Part shown: positions 9,833-18,978 of the stretch, in pieces
Layout of the letters: every line of letters begins with the position of its first letter
How positions within the stretch are numbered: position 1 is the first letter of the stretch
Origin: Streptomyces sp. DG1A-41
Lineage (GTDB): Bacteria; Actinomycetota; Actinomycetes; Streptomycetales; Streptomycetaceae
Direction: 5' to 3'
DNA length: 64,000 nucleotides
NCBI RefSeq assembly: GCF_037055355.1
Contig: NZ_CP146350.1
Location: forward strand, 7,897,001-7,961,000
Notes under the pieces: model-generated
The model's database searches: none
What the model saw: the letters and a program-made list of their open reading frames with translations, nothing else
Told to the model about the DNA's origin: nothing
Position numbers and translations under genes: made by a program

Positions 9833-11572
9833 GTGTCCACCGTCGTCGAGACCGACGTCCTGATCGTGGGCAGCGGCCCGGCAGGTGCCTCGGCCGCGCT
9901 CGCCCTGAGCACCTACGGCGTGCCCAACATCGTGGTGACCCGCTACGCGAGCCTCGCCGACACGCCCCGCGCGCACATCACCAACCAGCGCACCATGGAG
10001 GTGCTGCGCGACCTCGGCGTCGAACAGGAGGTCGTCGCGCAGGCCACCCCGCAGCACCTGATGGGCAACACGACGTTCTGCACCAGTCTGGCGGGCGAGG
10101 AACTGGGCCGGGTGCGCTCCTGGGGCAACGACCCGCTCGTGCAGGCGGAACACGAACTCGCCAGCCCCACCCGCGTGTGCGACATGCCGCAGCACCTCAT
10201 GGAGCCGGTCCTCGTGAACGCGGCCGTCGCCCGCGGCACCCAGCTCCGCTTCCAGAACGAGTACCTCTCCCACACCCAGGACGCCGACGGCGTCACGGCC
10301 ACCGTCCGCGACTGGCTGCGCGGGGACACCTACGAGATCCGCGCCCAGTACCTGATCGGCGCCGACGGCGGACGCTCCAAGGTCGCCGCGGACGCCGGGC
10401 TGCCGATGGGCGGCCAGATGGGCGTGGCCGGCAGCATCAACATCGTCTTCGAGGCGGATCTGGCGAAGTACACCGCCCACCGCCCGGCCACCCTGTACTG
10501 GGTCCTCGCGCCCGGCGCGACGGTCGGCGGCATCGGCGCGGGCCTGGTGCGCTGCGTCCGCCCCTGGAGCGAGTGGCTGATCGTGTGGGGCTACGACGTC
10601 ACCGCGGGCGCCCCGGACCTGACCACCGAGTACGCCGAATCCGTCGTACGCAAGCTCGTCGGCGACGACGACATCCCCGTGACGATCAGGTCTTGCTCCG
10701 CATGGACCGTCAACGAGATGTACGCGGAGAGCTACGCGAACGGGCGCGTCTTCTGCGCCGGCGACGCCGTGCACCGGCATCCCCCGTCCAACGGCCTCGG
10801 CTCCAACACCTCCATCCAGGACGCCTACAACCTGGCCTGGAAGCTCAAACTCGTCCTCGACGGCACCGCCCACCCCAGGCTGCTCGACAGCTACACCGCC
10901 GAGCGCGCGCCCATCGGCCGGCAGATCGTCACCCGCGCCAACCAGTCCATCCGCGAGACCGCCCCGATCTTCGAGGCACTCGACGGGCTCTCCCCGCAGA
11001 CCCCCGAGCAGCTGTGGGCCAACATCGCCGCCCGCAAGGACGCCACCGAGGCCGCCGAGAAGCAGCGCGCGGCGCTGCGCGAGGCGATCGCCTTCAAGGC
11101 GTACGAGTTCAACGCGCACGGCGTCGACCTCAACCAGCGCTACACCTCCGGCGCGATCGTCCCGGACGGCACACCCGACCCCGGCTTCACCCGCGACCCC
11201 GAGCTGCACCACCAGCCGTCCTCCCGCCCCGGCGCCCGGCTCCCGCACGCCTGGATCACCTCCGGCTCCCGCACGCTCTCCACCCTCGACACGGTCGGCC
11301 GGGGCCGCTTCACCCTGCTGACCGGCACCGGGGGAGAGGACTGGGTGCGGGCGGCCGAGGCCCAGGAGCCGGAGATCACCACCGTGGTCATCGGGCCCGG
11401 CCAGGAGTACGAGGACCCGTACGGCGACTGGGCACTCCTGAGCGGGATCTCCGACGCGGGTGCCCTGCTCGTACGCCCCGACGGTTTCGTCGCCTTCCGG
11501 CACGCGTCCGCCGCGCCGGACGCCGGCGAACTGCTCGCGGACGCGTTGCGGAGCATCCTCGGACACGCCTGA
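9833..11572 (+). CDS. FAD-dependent aromatic hydroxylase (TfdB/phenol hydroxylase type)
   Basis: A class A flavoprotein monooxygenase of 579 residues that would hydroxylate a phenolic ring using NAD(P)H and O2. It shows the dinucleotide fold VLIVGSGPAGAS (residues 9-20), the GADGGRSKV motif and the second FAD motif GDAVHRHPPSNGLGSNTSIQDA (from about residue 310). The C-terminal extension matches the thioredoxin-like domain of TfdB-type enzymes. The GTG start at 9833 follows AGGAG at 9822-9826. The next two genes encode ring cleavage and maleylacetate reduction, so the likely substrate is resorcinol or a related phenol going to hydroxyquinol. The exact substrate cannot be read from sequence. 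Confidence 0.88.
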   Translation: MSTVVETDVLIVGSGPAGASAALALSTYGVPNIVVTRYASLADTPRAHITNQRTMEVLRDLGVEQEVVAQATPQHLMGNTTFCTSLAGEELGRVRSWGNDPLVQAEHELASPTRVCDMPQHLMEPVLVNAAVARGTQLRFQNEYLSHTQDADGVTATVRDWLRGDTYEIRAQYLIGADGGRSKVAADAGLPMGGQMGVAGSINIVFEADLAKYTAHRPATLYWVLAPGATVGGIGAGLVRCVRPWSEWLIVWGYDVTAGAPDLTTEYAESVVRKLVGDDDIPVTIRSCSAWTVNEMYAESYANGRVFCAGDAVHRHPPSNGLGSNTSIQDAYNLAWKLKLVLDGTAHPRLLDSYTAERAPIGRQIVTRANQSIRETAPIFEALDGLSPQTPEQLWANIAARKDATEAAEKQRAALREAIAFKAYEFNAHGVDLNQRYTSGAIVPDGTPDPGFTRDPELHHQPSSRPGARLPHAWITSGSRTLSTLDTVGRGRFTLLTGTGGEDWVRAAEAQEPEITTVVIGPGQEYEDPYGDWALLSGISDAGALLVRPDGFVAFRHASAAPDAGELLADALRSILGHA

Positions 11573-11626
11573 GCGAGCAATCATGGAAGCAAGGGCAGCA
11601 GCGGACATCGACGACGAGGAGCCGGG

Positions 11627-12496
11627 ATGACCACCGACGCGACCGGGGCCGGCATCAGCGAGCAGGCCCTCGCCAGCCTCCGGGGAACCGCCGACCCGCG
11701 GCTGCGCGAGCTGCTCACCGGCCTCGTCCGCCATCTGCACGACTTCGCGCGCGAGACCCAACTGACCCAGGAGGAGTGGGAGCGGGCGATCGCCTTTCTC
11801 ACGGCGACCGGGCAGGCCTGCACCGACACCCGGCAGGAGTTCATCCTGCTGTCGGACGTGTTCGGGCTGTCCATGCTCGTGGAGACCGTCAACGGCCACC
11901 GCGCGCCCAGCGCCACCGAGCCCACCGTGCTCGGCCCCTTCCACATGACCGAGTCGCCGGTCCGCGCCCTCGGCGACGACATCGACCTCGTGGGCGGCGG
12001 CGAACCCTGCGTGGTCAGCGGCCGGGTGGTCTCCGCTGACGGCACCCCGCTGCCCGGCGCCGTCGTCGATGTCTGGCAGGCCGACGACAAGGGCTTCTAC
12101 GACGTCCAGCAGCCCGGCGTCCAGCCCCCAGGCAACGGACGCGGACTGTTCACCGCCGGCACCGAGGGCCGCTTCTGGTTCCGCACCTGCGTCCCGGCGC
12201 CGTACCCGATACCCACCGACGGCCCGGTCGGCGGGCTGCTGCGCGCGACCGGACGGCACCCCTACCGCCCCGCGCACATCCACTTCATCGCCACGGCCGA
12301 GGGACACACGCCCGTCACCACGCACATCTTCGTGGCCGGCGGCGACTACCTCGACTCGGACGCGGTGTTCGCCGTGAAGGAGAGCCTGGTCCAGGACTTC
12401 GCGGAGACCGACGACCCGACCCTGGCCCGGGAGTTCGGCGTGGCGAACCCCTTCCGGCTCGCCCGCTTCGACCTCGTCCTGGAGCGTGCGGCATGA
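11627..12496 (+). CDS. Intradiol dioxygenase (hydroxyquinol/catechol 1,2-dioxygenase)
   Basis: A 289-residue non-haem Fe(III) intradiol dioxygenase that would cleave hydroxyquinol to maleylacetate, or catechol to muconate. All four iron ligands are present: Tyr158 (GFYDVQ), Tyr193 (APYPIP), His217 and His219 (AHIHF). The N-terminal helical dimerisation domain includes PTVLGPFHMTESP. The partner maleylacetate reductase favours hydroxyquinol as substrate. A GACGAGGAG ribosome site lies just before ATG 11627. Confidence 0.9.
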   Translation: MTTDATGAGISEQALASLRGTADPRLRELLTGLVRHLHDFARETQLTQEEWERAIAFLTATGQACTDTRQEFILLSDVFGLSMLVETVNGHRAPSATEPTVLGPFHMTESPVRALGDDIDLVGGGEPCVVSGRVVSADGTPLPGAVVDVWQADDKGFYDVQQPGVQPPGNGRGLFTAGTEGRFWFRTCVPAPYPIPTDGPVGGLLRATGRHPYRPAHIHFIATAEGHTPVTTHIFVAGGDYLDSDAVFAVKESLVQDFAETDDPTLAREFGVANPFRLARFDLVLERAA

Positions 12497-13578
12497 CATT
12501 CCAGAGTGAGTTCTCGTACGAGACCCGGCCCGTGCGGGTCGTCTTCCGGCCCGGCGCGGCCGTCACCGCGCCCCCGGGCGAGGCCGCCCGCCTGGGCCTG
12601 CGGCGGCTGCTCGTGGTCTGCGGCAGCCGGGGCGAAGCCGTCGCCCGGGCGGTCGCTGACGCGCTCGGCGACACCTGCGTGGGAGTGCACGCCGAGGCCC
12701 GGATGCACGTACCGGTCGAGGACGCCGACCGGGCCGTCGCGGCGGTACGGGCGGCCGGGGCGGACGGCTGCGTCGCGGTCGGCGGAGGCTCCGCGATCGG
12801 CCTCGGCAAGGCGATCGCCCTGCGCACCGGACTGCCGCTGATCGCCGTGCCCTCGACGTACTCGGGTTCCGAGATGACCCCCGTGTGGGGCCTGACCGAG
12901 CACGGCACCAAGCGCACCGGTCGCGACCCGGTCGTCCAGCCCCGCGGCGTCGTCTACGACCCCCGGCTCACCCTCTCCCTGCCCGTACCGCTGACCGTGA
13001 CCAGCGGCGTCAACGCGCTCGCGCACGCCGTCGAGGCGCTGTACGCCCCGGACACCTCGCCGCTGGTCTCGGTCATGGCCGAGGAGGGCGTGCGGGCCAT
13101 GGCCGAGGCACTGCCGCGACTGGCCGCCGACCCGGAGGACCTGGACGCGCGCAGCCGGGCGCTGTACGCGGCATGGCTGTGCGGCACGTGCCTAGGCGCG
13201 ACCACGATGGGGCTGCACCACAAGGTCTGCCACGTGCTGGGCGGCACGTTCGGACTGCCGCACGCCGAGACACACACCGTCGTCCTGCCGTACGTCCTCG
13301 CCTACAACGCTCCCGCGGCCCCGCACGCGCTGGCCGTACTGCGACGGGCCCTCGGCACCGACGACCCGCCCCGCGCCCTGTGGGAGCTGGCCGGCCGCCT
13401 CGGAGCATCGCGTTCCCTCGCCGAACTCGGCCTCGCGGAAGGCGACGTGACACCGGCGGCGGGCCGGGTCGCGGGCGAGCCGTACGCCAACCCGCGCCCG
13501 GTCGCGGCGGACGAGGCCCGGGCCGTGCTGCGAGCGGCGTACGAGGGAGGCCCGCCGGCCGATGAAACCACCCTCTAG
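12493..13578 (+). CDS. Maleylacetate reductase (iron-type alcohol dehydrogenase family)
   Basis: A 361-residue protein of the iron-containing alcohol dehydrogenase fold, reducing maleylacetate to 3-oxoadipate. It has the GGGSAIGLGKAIAL nucleotide-binding motif and the HKVCHVLGGTFGLPHAETH metal-site region typical of maleylacetate reductases. Its ATG overlaps the dioxygenase stop (ATGA), so translation is coupled. With the two upstream genes it completes hydroxylation, ring cleavage and reduction to 3-oxoadipate. No 3-oxoadipate enzymes are in the window. Confidence 0.88.
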   Translation: MTFQSEFSYETRPVRVVFRPGAAVTAPPGEAARLGLRRLLVVCGSRGEAVARAVADALGDTCVGVHAEARMHVPVEDADRAVAAVRAAGADGCVAVGGGSAIGLGKAIALRTGLPLIAVPSTYSGSEMTPVWGLTEHGTKRTGRDPVVQPRGVVYDPRLTLSLPVPLTVTSGVNALAHAVEALYAPDTSPLVSVMAEEGVRAMAEALPRLAADPEDLDARSRALYAAWLCGTCLGATTMGLHHKVCHVLGGTFGLPHAETHTVVLPYVLAYNAPAAPHALAVLRRALGTDDPPRALWELAGRLGASRSLAELGLAEGDVTPAAGRVAGEPYANPRPVAADEARAVLRAAYEGGPPADETTL

Positions 13579-13631
13579 CGGACTCGGATTCGCGGACAGA
13601 AAGTGACCACAAGGCTTCCTACGGTCCTGCC

Positions 13632-14468
13632 ATGACACAGACGCAGAAGATTCTTGTCACCGGCGCCACCGGAACCGTCGGCCGCCGGGTCGTCGCCGAA
13701 CTGCTCGCCCGGGGCCACGAGGTCCGCGCCCTCACGCGGGACGCCGCGAAGGCCGCTTTCCCGGCCGGTGTGGAGGTCGTCGAGGGCGACCTGACGCAAC
13801 CCGACGATCTGGGCCCTGCGTTGGAGGGGGCCGCCAGCCTCCATCTGATCACCTTCGGCGGCGCCGCCTTCACCCCGCTGGAGACCGGCCCGCGCATCCT
13901 GGAGCTGGCCCGCTCGGCCGGCGTCCGCAGGATCACCGTGCTGCACGGCGGCGGACCCACCCCGCTGGAGGACGCGGTACGTGCCGACGACGGTGTGCAG
14001 TGGACCGTGCTCATGCCGGTCGAGTTCATGGCCAACGCCCTTGAGTGGGCGGACGGGATCGTCGCCTCGGGCGAGGTGCGGGAGCCGTTCGTCGCACGGC
14101 TGAGCGCCATGGCCCACGAGGGCGACATCGGAGCCGTCGCCGCGGTGGCGCTCACGGAGGAGGGCCACGGAGGCCAGGACTACGTGATCACCGGCCCCGA
14201 ACTGCTCACCGTCGGCGACAAGGTGGCGACGATCGCCGCCGCCGCCGGCCGGGAGATCACGCTGGTCGAGCTGACCGAGGAACAGGCCGTCGAGCAGTGG
14301 CGGGCGGCGGGTCTCACCCCGGACGTGATCGGCTTCCTGCTCGAGGCGTACGGCAATACCCCCGAGGTGGGCCGCACGGTCTCCGGCACCGTAGAGAAGG
14401 TCACCGGCCGCCCGGCCCGCACTTTCGCCCAGTGGGCGGCGGAACACGCGGACGCGTTCAAGGCGTAG
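13632..14468 (+). CDS. NmrA-like NAD(P)-binding protein (atypical SDR)
   Basis: A 278-residue Rossmann-fold protein with the N-terminal motif ILVTGATGTVGRRV followed by basic residues (RALTRD), suggesting NADP(H) binding. The Tyr-x3-Lys catalytic pair of classical SDRs is not evident, as in NmrA/HSCARG proteins that act as redox sensors or quinone reductases. It begins 54 bases after the maleylacetate reductase gene and may be co-transcribed with it. Its role in the aromatic pathway is not established. Confidence 0.8.
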   Translation: MTQTQKILVTGATGTVGRRVVAELLARGHEVRALTRDAAKAAFPAGVEVVEGDLTQPDDLGPALEGAASLHLITFGGAAFTPLETGPRILELARSAGVRRITVLHGGGPTPLEDAVRADDGVQWTVLMPVEFMANALEWADGIVASGEVREPFVARLSAMAHEGDIGAVAAVALTEEGHGGQDYVITGPELLTVGDKVATIAAAAGREITLVELTEEQAVEQWRAAGLTPDVIGFLLEAYGNTPEVGRTVSGTVEKVTGRPARTFAQWAAEHADAFKA

Positions 14469-14476
14469 GCGCCGAG

Positions 14477-14528
14477 CGGCTGTCTCCGGGTGACTCCGGC
14501 TGTCTCCGGCCGTCTCTGGGTGTCTCTG
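14477..14528. repeat. Degenerate array of TGTCTC-like half-sites
   Basis: Five imperfect units of the form gctgtctccgg/gtgtctctggg follow each other immediately upstream of the second palindrome. They resemble the left arm of the operator. They may be extra regulator half-sites or a repeat expanded from one arm. Confidence 0.5.
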
Positions 14529-14551
14529 GGGTGTCTCGTAATGAGACACCC
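14529..14551. promoter_or_regulatory. 23-bp palindromic operator, copy 2
   Basis: Identical in all 23 bases to 9741-9763 (arms GGGTGTCTC and GAGACACCC, centre GTAAT). It lies about 120 bases before the YceI gene, placing that gene under the same regulator as the aromatic operon. Confidence 0.75.
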
Positions 14552-14671
14552 GTCCCGGAGACCGGTCCCGCAAGATCGACAAGGGGGTGTGACCGCAGCA
14601 TGGTGCGGCCGTTGGCGTGGGCTGACCTCGCCGCCCGTACGGCCGTGCCGCCCCGATGAAAGGTGAACCAC

Positions 14672-15586
14672 ATGGCCCTCGCACTGCTCCGGCGCCGGCG
14701 ACTCAAGGGCGCCTCCGCCGCAGCGGCGGGCCTCGCCCTCCCCCTACCCTCCGGCGCGGGTGCCGTGGCCCGCGAGGTCGTCGATCCCATGGGCACGCCC
14801 CTGGCGGCCGCGGATGTCACCGTCACCGCGCTGGACACCCACCGGGTGGCGGCCCGCGGGACGACCGACCCGTACGGCTACTTCCTCGCCGCGCTGCCGC
14901 CCGGCCGGTACGGCTTGATGATCGCGGCGGAGGGCCTTCAGCCGCACCGCGAGACCATCGAGATCGCGGTGGGCACGTCGACGCCCACCGAGCGGGTCTG
15001 GCTGCGTGCGGCCGAGGCCCTCCAGCTGCCGACGCCCGGAACCTGGCTCTTCGACCCGCCGCACACCGCGATCCGCTTTATCGCCAAGCACGTCGGCATG
15101 GCCCATGTCCACGGCCGCTTCGAACGCTTCGAGGGCGGGATCCGGATCGCCCAGGACATGACCGACTCCCGGGTGCACGTCCGCATCGACGCCTCCAGCA
15201 TCAACACCGGCAACACCACCCGCGACAACCACCTGCGGTCCGCCGACTTTTTGGACGTCGATCGCTTCCCGTACATCGACTTCACGAGTGCCCGCTTCGC
15301 CTACCGGGGCGGCAGCAAGTGGACGCTGCTGGGCTCCCTCACGATGCACGGCGTCAGCCGCTCGGTCTCGCTGGACACCACCTACCTCGGCACCGTGAAC
15401 GGCGGCTACGGGCAGGAACTGCGCTGCGCGGCCCTGGCGACGGCGGAGCTGCACCGCGAGGACTTCACGCTCAACTGGCGTTCCATGCTGGCCCGGGGCA
15501 TCGCGGTGGTCGGTCCGACCGTGCAACTGGAACTGGACGTCCAGGCGATGTACCGGACCCACGACACCCCGACCCCGCCGGAATAA
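14672..15586 (+). CDS. YceI-family protein with N-terminal carboxypeptidase-regulatory-like domain
   Basis: The product is about 304 residues. ATG 14672 is preferred over GTG 14663 because GAAAGGTG lies 7 bases upstream. Residues of about 25-115 form a carboxypeptidase-regulatory-like beta sandwich (DPYGYFLAALPPGRYGLMI). Residues of about 120-290 are a YceI lipocalin-like barrel, with the signature WLFDPPHTAIRFIAKHVGMA. YceI proteins bind polyprenoid or amide-type lipids. The N terminus is basic and then Ala/Leu-rich but is a weak signal peptide, so location is uncertain. A palindromic operator upstream ties it to the phenol operon. Confidence 0.85.
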   Translation: MALALLRRRRLKGASAAAAGLALPLPSGAGAVAREVVDPMGTPLAAADVTVTALDTHRVAARGTTDPYGYFLAALPPGRYGLMIAAEGLQPHRETIEIAVGTSTPTERVWLRAAEALQLPTPGTWLFDPPHTAIRFIAKHVGMAHVHGRFERFEGGIRIAQDMTDSRVHVRIDASSINTGNTTRDNHLRSADFLDVDRFPYIDFTSARFAYRGGSKWTLLGSLTMHGVSRSVSLDTTYLGTVNGGYGQELRCAALATAELHREDFTLNWRSMLARGIAVVGPTVQLELDVQAMYRTHDTPTPPE

Positions 15587-15690
15587 TCCCTGGCCCGGCT
15601 CCCTCCGCCGTCCCTACACTCACCGAGTACCCGGCGCCGCCCACGACGTGAGCGGCGGCGCACCGTCGTGACGAACGAAGGGAGACTGCC

Positions 15691-15807
15691 ATGCGTGACC
15701 GCACCGCTGCCGCCGTCTCCCCGCCGCGCTACGAGGTGATCCTCGTGTCCTCGTCGCTCCGGTGCCCGCTGCGCGGCGGGCGCCGGATGACCGGGACGAA
15801 CGTCTGA
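15691..15807 (+). CDS. Candidate 38-residue leader peptide
   Basis: ATG 15691 follows GAAGGGAGA at 15678-15686 with ideal spacing, and the frame runs to TGA at 15805-15807. The peptide begins MRDRTAAAVSPPRYEV and has no recognisable domain. Its place before a hairpin and a translational GTPase gene suggests a regulatory upstream ORF. There is no homology evidence, so it may be spurious. Confidence 0.4.
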   Translation: MRDRTAAAVSPPRYEVILVSSSLRCPLRGGRRMTGTNV

Positions 15808-15816
15808 CAGCATGTG

Positions 15817-15851
15817 CCGCAGCTTGCTGACGTGACGTCAGCAAGCTGCGG
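15817..15851 (+). terminator. Perfect 16-bp stem hairpin in the leader
   Basis: Arms at 15817-15832 and 15836-15851 are perfectly complementary around TGA. It starts nine bases after the small ORF stop and 78 bases before the EF-G-like start. It may act as an attenuator, a terminator or a protein-binding palindrome (inner part TGACGTGACGTCA). Confidence 0.6.
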
Positions 15852-15929
15852 GCGCCTGGCCACGCGCCATGCCCGCCTCGCCCGGTAATCGCGCTGCCCT
15901 TTCCTGAACGCTTCGAAAGGCCCTGGGCC

Positions 15930-17972
15930 GTGCGCATCAACCACAACCCGCTCGCCGTCGTCCGCAACCTCGGCATCCTCGCCCACGTCGACGCCGGCAA
16001 GACCACCGTCACCGAACGGATCCTGTTCGCCACCGGAACCACGCACAAGCGCGGCGAGGTCCACGACGGCACGACCGTCACCGACTTCGACCCGCAGGAG
16101 CGGGACCGGGGCATCACCATCTTCGCCGCGGCGGTGAGCTGCACCTGGGACGGTCACCGCATCAACCTGATCGACACCCCGGGGCACGTCGACTTCGCCG
16201 ACGAGGTGGAGCGTGCGCTGCGGGTCCTCGACGGCGCGGTGGCCGTGTTCGACGCGGTGGCCGGGGTGGAGCCGCAGAGCGAGTCGGTGTGGCGGCAGGC
16301 CGACCGGCACGGCGTACCGAGGATCGCGTTCGTCAACAAGATGGACCGCGCCGGTGCCGACCTCGACGCGGCCGTCGCGTCGATCCGGGAGCGACTGCAC
16401 CCGGATCCGCTGGTCGTGCAGCTGCCGATCGGCTCGGAGGACACGTTCACCGGCGTCGTCGACCTCGTACGCATGCGCGCCCTGCGGTGGGCCGACGGCG
16501 GCACCTTCGACGAGGCGCCGGTGCCGGACGACCTCCGGGACGAGGCCCTCGCGCGCCGCCGGGCGCTGGAGGAGGTCGTGGCGGAGCTCCATCCGGGCGC
16601 CCTGGAGGAGTTCTGCGACACGGGCGCGCTCGGCGAGCGGACCCTCTCCTCGGCGCTGCGGGACCTGGCCCGGGACGGCGACGGCGTGGTCGTGCTGTGC
16701 GGCTCCGCGTACCGCAACCGCGGTGTGGAGCCGCTGCTCGACGCGGTCGTGGCCTATCTGCCGTCGCCGCTGGACGTGCCGCCAGTGCGCGGCACCTACG
16801 AGGGCGAGGAGCAGGAGCGGCCAGCCGATCCGGCGGCACCACCGGCCGCCCTCGCCTTCAAGGTGCACGCCACCCCGACAGGACGGCTGACGTACCTGCG
16901 GATCTACTCCGGCACGATCGAGAAGGGAGACACGTTGTGGGACGCGAGCGCGGGGCGCACCGAGCGCGTCGGCCGCATCCTGCGCGTCCAGGCCGACCGG
17001 CACGCACCCCTGGACCGGGCGGTCGCCGGGGACATCGTCGCCGTCGTCGGGCTCAAGTCGGCCCGCGCCGGCTCGACCCTGTGCGCGCCGGACGCCCCGC
17101 TCGTCCTGGAACCGCCGGGCGTGCCCGAGCCGGTGGTCTCGGTCGCGGTCGAGTCCCGCAGGGCCGGCGACACCGACCGTCTGGCGTCCGGGCTGGCACG
17201 GCTGACCGAGGAGGATCCCTCGCTGGTCGTGCGGACCGACCCGGAGACCGGGCAGACCGTGCTGTCGGGCATGGGTGAACTGCACCTGGAGGTGGCGGTG
17301 GAGAAGCTCCGGCGCGAGCTGGGGCTGGAGGTCAACGCCGGCCGCCCCCGGGTCAGTTACCGCGAGACGGTCGCCCGGGGCGTGTCCGGGCTGGTCTACC
17401 GGCACGTCAAACAGGACGGCGGGGCTGGGCAGTTTGCCCATGTCGTCCTCGACGTGGAGCCGTACGAGGAGGGCGGCTTCGCCTTCCGGTCGGCCGTCGT
17501 CGGCGGACGCGTGCCGCAGGAGTACGTCCGGGCGGTCGAGGCCGGCTGCCGCGACGCCCTCGCCGAAGGGCCGCTCGCCGGGCACCCGGTGACCGGGCTG
17601 CGCGTCACGCTCACCGACGGGGCCACCCATGTGAAGGACTCCTCGGACACGGCGTTCCGCACGGCCGGCCGCCTCGGCCTGCGCGAGGCCCTGCGCGCCT
17701 GCGCGATGGTCCTGCTGGAGCCGGTAGTCGAGGTCACGGTCACCGTGCCCGAGGACGCGGTGGGTGGCGTGCTCGGCGACCTCGCCGCCCGGCGCGGCCG
17801 GGTGACCGGCTCGGTCACCCGCGCGGGCGCGGCGGTCGTCACCGCCACCGTGCCACTGGCCGAACTCTTCGGCTACGCGACCCGGTTGCGCAGCCGCACC
17901 CAGGGCCGCGGCACCTTCACGGCCCGGCCCACCGGGTATGCGCCGGCGGCGGGTGCGATGCCGGTGCGGTAG
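15930..17972 (+). CDS. EF-G-like translational GTPase (second EF-G)
   Basis: This 680-residue paralogue of elongation factor G acts on the ribosome. It has G1 AHVDAGKTT, switch region RGITIFAA, G3 DTPGHVDF, G4 NKMD and [10 protein letters not shown], followed by EF-G domains II-V with GMGELHLEV in domain III. It resembles the auxiliary EF-G-like factors of streptomycetes and is related to TetM/OtrA ribosomal-protection proteins, but resistance cannot be claimed. GTG 15930 follows GAAAGG. The gene stands alone, with its own leader and a strong terminator, so it is probably conditionally expressed. Confidence 0.85.
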   Translation: MRINHNPLAVVRNLGILAHVDAGKTTVTERILFATGTTHKRGEVHDGTTVTDFDPQERDRGITIFAAAVSCTWDGHRINLIDTPGHVDFADEVERALRVLDGAVAVFDAVAGVEPQSESVWRQADRHGVPRIAFVNKMDRAGADLDAAVASIRERLHPDPLVVQLPIGSEDTFTGVVDLVRMRALRWADGGTFDEAPVPDDLRDEALARRRALEEVVAELHPGALEEFCDTGALGERTLSSALRDLARDGDGVVVLCGSAYRNRGVEPLLDAVVAYLPSPLDVPPVRGTYEGEEQERPADPAAPPAALAFKVHATPTGRLTYLRIYSGTIEKGDTLWDASAGRTERVGRILRVQADRHAPLDRAVAGDIVAVVGLKSARAGSTLCAPDAPLVLEPPGVPEPVVSVAVESRRAGDTDRLASGLARLTEEDPSLVVRTDPETGQTVLSGMGELHLEVAVEKLRRELGLEVNAGRPRVSYRETVARGVSGLVYRHVKQDGGAGQFAHVVLDVEPYEEGGFAFRSAVVGGRVPQEYVRAVEAGCRDALAEGPLAGHPVTGLRVTLTDGATHVKDSSDTAFRTAGRLGLREALRACAMVLLEPVVEVTVTVPEDAVGGVLGDLAARRGRVTGSVTRAGAAVVTATVPLAELFGYATRLRSRTQGRGTFTARPTGYAPAAGAMPVR

Positions 17973-17981
17973 AAGGACGGC

Positions 17982-18015
17982 GGTCGGCCCCTCCCCGGAG
18001 GAGGAGGGGCCGACC
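17982..18015 (+). terminator. Hairpin after the EF-G-like gene
   Basis: Arms GGTCGGCCCCTCC (17982-17994) and GGAGGGGCCGACC (18003-18015) form a 13-bp stem with an 8-base loop, ten bases after the stop codon. Confidence 0.75.
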
Positions 18016-18114
18016 CGCTCATGGTCAGGACACCACCGTCGACGGCACGGTGGAGGCTGACACCCGGCGGATATCCGGTTGTCCCAGCTTCCGCCTCCTG
18101 CCACCCTCGCGCCC

Positions 18115-18978
18115 ATGCCCACCTTCACCGCCCCCGACGGCACCACCCTCGCCTACCACGTGACGGGGGACGGCCCGCCCCTGGTCTGTCTCCCCGGTGG
18201 TCCAATGCAGGACTCCGTCTACCTGGGAGACCTGGGCGGCCTGTCCGCCCACCGCACCCTGGTGCGGCTGGACCTCAGGGGTACCGGCAGCTCGGCTGTG
18301 CCGCGGGACACGGCGTCGTACCGTTGTGACCGGCAGGTCGCCGATGTCGAGGCGCTGCGTGAGGAGTTGGGTCTGGAGCGGCTGGACCTGCTCGCGCACT
18401 CCGCTGGTGCCAACCTGGCCGCGCTGTACACGGCCCGTCATCCGGAACGGGTGGGCCGACTCGCCCTGATCACGCCCAGCGTCTTCGCCGTCGGCCTCGA
18501 CATCACCGCCGAGGACCGCCTGGAGACGGCACGCCTGCGCCGGGACGAACCGTGGTTCGCCCCGGCGTACGCGTCCCTGGAGGCCATCACGGCCGGCCGG
18601 GCGACGGCCGGCGACTGGGACGCCGTCGCCCCGTTCTGGTTCGGCCGCTGGGGCGACGAGGCCCGGGCGTTCCGCGCGGCGGAGCAGCGACAGCGCAACG
18701 ACGAAGCCGCCGCTCGCTACGCCTCCGACGGTGCCTTCGACACCGAGGGCACCCGGAGCGCCCTTGCCGCGTTGCGTTCACCGGTGCTCGTCCTCGCCGG
18801 GGAGTACGACGTGGCGGGGCCTGCGCGCGTGATGAAGAAGTACGCGGGGTTGTTCCCGAGCGCCGAGTTGGTCGTGCAGAGCGGGGCCGGGCACTTTCCG
18901 TGGCTGGACGAGCGGGGGCGGTTCGTGACCGCCCTGGCGCCATTTCTGGGCGACGGCGGCGGTGTCAGCAGTCCCTGA
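18115..18978 (+). CDS. Alpha/beta hydrolase (proline iminopeptidase-like)
   Basis: The product is 287 residues from ATG 18115, chosen over an upstream in-frame TTG at 18079 because the hydrolase fold begins at TFTAPDGTTLAYHVTG. The triad is visible as Ser in LLAHSAGAN, Asp in LAGEYDVAG and His in SGAGHFPW; the oxyanion-hole region is LPGGPMQDS. The fold and the GGP motif suggest proline-iminopeptidase-like or general esterase activity. The 3' end overlaps the convergent small gene by 14 bases. Confidence 0.82.
   Translation: MPTFTAPDGTTLAYHVTGDGPPLVCLPGGPMQDSVYLGDLGGLSAHRTLVRLDLRGTGSSAVPRDTASYRCDRQVADVEALREELGLERLDLLAHSAGANLAALYTARHPERVGRLALITPSVFAVGLDITAEDRLETARLRRDEPWFAPAYASLEAITAGRATAGDWDAVAPFWFGRWGDEARAFRAAEQRQRNDEAAARYASDGAFDTEGTRSALAALRSPVLVLAGEYDVAGPARVMKKYAGLFPSAELVVQSGAGHFPWLDERGRFVTALAPFLGDGGGVSSP

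Larger units (their letters stand above)
15587..15929 (+). promoter_or_regulatory. Leader region of the EF-G paralogue: small ORF plus hairpin
   Basis: This 343-base gap holds no large gene. It contains a 38-codon ORF (15691-15807) with a good ribosome site, then a perfect inverted repeat (15817-15851), then about 80 bases to the EF-G-like start. A translated leader followed by a hairpin before a ribosome-acting GTPase recalls attenuator leaders of ribosomal-protection resistance genes. The promoter was not pinpointed. Confidence 0.5.

Noticed and set aside
15729-18146. An 805-codon minus-strand open frame opposite the EF-G-like gene
   Set aside because: The plus strand carries all five GTPase motifs; the minus frame is a GC-driven shadow.
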